Origin: Gammaproteobacteria bacterium
GTDB taxonomy: Bacteria > Pseudomonadota > Gammaproteobacteria > Nitrosococcales > Methylophagaceae
Assembly: GCA_003645385.1 (NCBI GenBank)
Contig: QNEY01000053.1
Location: 1 to 9,054 of the forward strand
DNA length: 9,054 nucleotides
Reading direction: 5' to 3'
Within the stretch, counting starts at the first letter, position 1; every line of letters starts with the position of its first letter. The position numbers and the translations under genes were made by a program. Below are positions 6,829 through 9,054 of this stretch, piece after piece. The notes beneath the pieces were generated by a model, which saw only the letters and a list, made by a program, of their open reading frames with translations, was not told the origin of the DNA and made no database searches.

Positions 6829-8943
6829 TCAAATTGTTGCTTGCACACACTTCAAGACCCCATAGTCATATAGCCCATCCAGGGCATCATAGACAGGTTT
6901 AAGTCTACCTTTGTCTTCATCTTCGAGAGATTCAATAAGAAAAACAATCTCCTTATAAGCCGCATCTTCCAGCCCAATAACCTCGCGTACATCAAGTAAT
7001 CCAACCTCAATTGCATCCGCTAAATGAGCATATATAGTGCTAGTTTTGATATCGCGTTGTTGTGCTATTTGTTCAACATTCAAATCTTGCTGATAAAGAA
7101 CCAACGTTTCATTAACTGTCTCACTGAGACGATTATCAAGTAATTCTGACAGGGGATATTGGCTGATTTCATCAACAAATTTTTGCCCATATCGGGCTAG
7201 CTTTTGTTCACCGACTCCAGAAATACGACTAAAATCACTGAGAGTTTGCGGTCTTTTCCTAACCATCTCCTGCAACGTGGCATCATGGAAAATGACAAAT
7301 GATGGCACACCATGCTGTTCTGCCAACGTTGTCCGTAGTGTCCGTAACGCTTCCCATAAAGGCAGGTCTTGTGGCCGGATGGCATTATTTTGTTTTGCTT
7401 TTTTAGCTATTTTTTCTTCTTTACTCTGTTTTCTCAATTCCAGTTTTTGTTCGCCACGCAATATCACACGACATTTTTCTGTGAGCCTTAATGCGCCATG
7501 GCGCTCTATATCAATATCAATATAACCCAGTGCTATCAGTTGTCTAAACACACTCCGCCATTCGGCCACTGAAAAATTCACTCCTATGCCAAAGGTACTG
7601 AGCCGGTCATGGTTGTTTCGCTGAATACGTTCATCTATTTTCCCAAGCAAAATGTCTATGATGTAATTTACCCCAAAACGCTGATCTGTTCGGTAAATAC
7701 ACGATAGTGCTTTTTGGACAGATTCGGTGCCATCCCATTTGTCTGGTGGATTTTGACAGTTATCACAATGCCCACACTGTTGTGCAGAATCTTCATCAAA
7801 ATAGGCCAGTATCGTGTGTCGACGACATGTAATCGACTCACATAAACCCAGCATGGATTCTAGCTTGTGATGTTCAAGCCGTTTATGTTGCTCATCAGCA
7901 TTGGAATCTTGGGTAAACTGCCTGAGGGTAATGACATCCTGTAAGCCATATGCCATCCAAGCATTGGCAGGTTCACCATCACGGCCTGCACGACCCGTTT
8001 CTTGATAATAGGCTTCGACACTTTTGGGTAGATTTAAGTGAGCGACAAAACGGACATCGGGCTTATCAATACCCATACCAAATGCAATTGTTGCAACAAT
8101 AATTACACCATCTTCACGTAAGAATCGCTGCTGATTCTGTTGACGTAATTCCTGAGATAATCCAGCGTGATAAGGCAAGGCGACCCGACCCTGCTCTGAT
8201 AACCAGTCTGCAATTGATTCTACCTTTTTACGAGACAGACAATAAACAATGCCCGCATCATGCGGATGATTGTCCTCGATAAATCTCCACAAACGCTGCT
8301 TGGGATTATTGCCCTCTGAAATCGCGTAGTGAATATTGGGCCGATCAAAACTATTGATAAAAACACCGGCATCATCTAGCTTAAGTTGAGAAATAATTTC
8401 TTGCTGCGTACGCTGATCAGCCGTTGCAGTTAATGCAATTCTAGGAACACTGGGATAACGTTCATGCAATAGTTTTAGCTGTTGATAGTTCGGGCGGAAA
8501 TCATGTCCCCATTGTGATACACAATGTGCTTCATCAATTGCAAACAAAGACAATTGGCAATTATCCAGTAATGCCAACATCTGATCCATCAACAATCTTT
8601 CAGGTGCTACATAAAGCAAATCAAGTTCATTGTTGAGTAATTGCTGTTCTACATGATGTGCTTCATTTGGACTCAGACTTGAGTTTAGAAAAGCCGCCTT
8701 GATACCTAATTGTTGCAGAGCATCGACCTGATCCTGCATAAGCGCAATCAGGGGTGAAATAACAATTGCAGTTCCATCTCGTACTAATGCTGGGATCTGA
8801 TAACACAATGATTTACCACCACCTGTTGGCATCAATACCAGTGCATCTTTACCATCAAGTAGGGTTTGTATTATGTCGCGCTGAGCATGACGAAACTGTT
8901 CATACCCAAATAGTGATTGAAGGATGTCCTGTGCTCGTTTCAT
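6829..8943 (-). CDS. recQ: ATP-dependent DNA helicase RecQ with C-terminal HTH extension
   Basis: 704 residues, a 3'-5' DNA helicase of recombination and replication-fork repair; E. coli RecQ has 609. Motifs in order: Walker A MPTGGGKS (38-45), DEAH (137-140) with the aromatic-rich loop CVSQWGHDF (141-149), motif III ALTATA (170-175), motif V IVATIAFGMGIDKPDV (282-297) and motif VI YYQETGRAGRDG (312-323). The zinc-binding cysteines are C373, C390, C393 and C396. An RQC winged helix spans about 405-500, a lysine-rich linker 503-520, and HRDC about 524-598 (VPSFVIFHDATL, ISGVGEQKLARYG). Residues about 605-702 resemble the HTH_40 domain found at the C-terminus of many longer RecQ proteins (LNVEQIAQQRDIKTSTIYAHL). 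The ribosome binding site is weak. The stop codon is 93 bp before phoB with no clear terminator, so readthrough into phoBR is possible. Confidence 0.96.
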   Translation of the reverse strand: MKRAQDILQSLFGYEQFRHAQRDIIQTLLDGKDALVLMPTGGGKSLCYQIPALVRDGTAIVISPLIALMQDQVDALQQLGIKAAFLNSSLSPNEAHHVEQQLLNNELDLLYVAPERLLMDQMLALLDNCQLSLFAIDEAHCVSQWGHDFRPNYQQLKLLHERYPSVPRIALTATADQRTQQEIISQLKLDDAGVFINSFDRPNIHYAISEGNNPKQRLWRFIEDNHPHDAGIVYCLSRKKVESIADWLSEQGRVALPYHAGLSQELRQQNQQRFLREDGVIIVATIAFGMGIDKPDVRFVAHLNLPKSVEAYYQETGRAGRDGEPANAWMAYGLQDVITLRQFTQDSNADEQHKRLEHHKLESMLGLCESITCRRHTILAYFDEDSAQQCGHCDNCQNPPDKWDGTESVQKALSCIYRTDQRFGVNYIIDILLGKIDERIQRNNHDRLSTFGIGVNFSVAEWRSVFRQLIALGYIDIDIERHGALRLTEKCRVILRGEQKLELRKQSKEEKIAKKAKQNNAIRPQDLPLWEALRTLRTTLAEQHGVPSFVIFHDATLQEMVRKRPQTLSDFSRISGVGEQKLARYGQKFVDEISQYPLSELLDNRLSETVNETLVLYQQDLNVEQIAQQRDIKTSTIYAHLADAIEVGLLDVREVIGLEDAAYKEIVFLIESLEDEDKGRLKPVYDALDGLYDYGVLKCVQATI

Positions 8944-9054
8944 TCAGTGTTTTGCCCGTCTTTCCCTGATAATACAATATGGACTGTTGAGGATGGCAAG
9001 ACCTTAGAAAATCAACATGTTCGGTCGAATACACATTAAAGCATGAAGCCCTTA
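8944..9054. other. Intergenic region upstream of recQ
   Basis: Should hold the recQ promoter. On the minus strand, TTGCCA (9000-8995) and TATTAT (8975-8970) resemble -35 and -10 boxes, but the 19-nt spacer is longer than ideal, so this is weak. No LexA-type box is visible. A plus-strand ATG at 9043 (reading MKPL) reaches the window edge without a Shine-Dalgarno sequence. It could be the start of a divergent gene but cannot be judged from four codons. Confidence 0.3.

Noticed and set aside
9043..9054. Possible start of a plus-strand gene (MKPL)
   Set aside because: Only four codons are visible and no convincing ribosome binding site precedes them.

Overview
The window reads as ordinary chromosome from an AT-rich gammaproteobacterium. 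The gene families (PhoB/PhoR, Ppx, RecQ and a TonB-dependent receptor) and the E. coli-like Pho promoter architecture support this. A methylotroph- or Thiotrichales-like lineage is possible, but the sequence alone does not settle the genus. I see no phage genes, insertion sequences, CRISPR array, tRNA or rRNA.

Left part (1-2420): the 5' end of a minus-strand integral membrane gene of the TauE/SafE (UreH-like) type runs off the left edge. Its start faces a plus-strand TonB-dependent outer-membrane receptor gene (311-2377) across about 150 bp that holds an 18-bp imperfect palindrome. The receptor has methionine clusters in stretches likely to be loops, and the membrane protein carries an HCxxMCG motif. 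Together they suggest a metal uptake locus, with copper as the leading guess. A hairpin separates the receptor from the convergent genes that follow.

Right part (2422-8943): five minus-strand genes, in transcription order recQ, phoB, phoR, ppx and a small secreted protein of unknown function. A near-consensus Pho box with a correctly spaced -10 lies between recQ and phoB, so phoBR is very probably autoregulated by phosphate starvation. A rho-independent terminator separates phoR from ppx. Ppx (polyphosphate hydrolysis) is functionally linked to phosphate sensing by PhoR and PhoB. The secreted protein follows ppx by 56 bp and may be cotranscribed with it. RecQ is a full-length helicase with an additional C-terminal helix-turn-helix region not found in E. 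coli RecQ.

No gene-free stretch exceeds 180 bp. The window is mostly conventional. The parts most worth a second look are the divergent receptor/membrane-protein locus with its palindrome, and the unknown secreted protein beside ppx.
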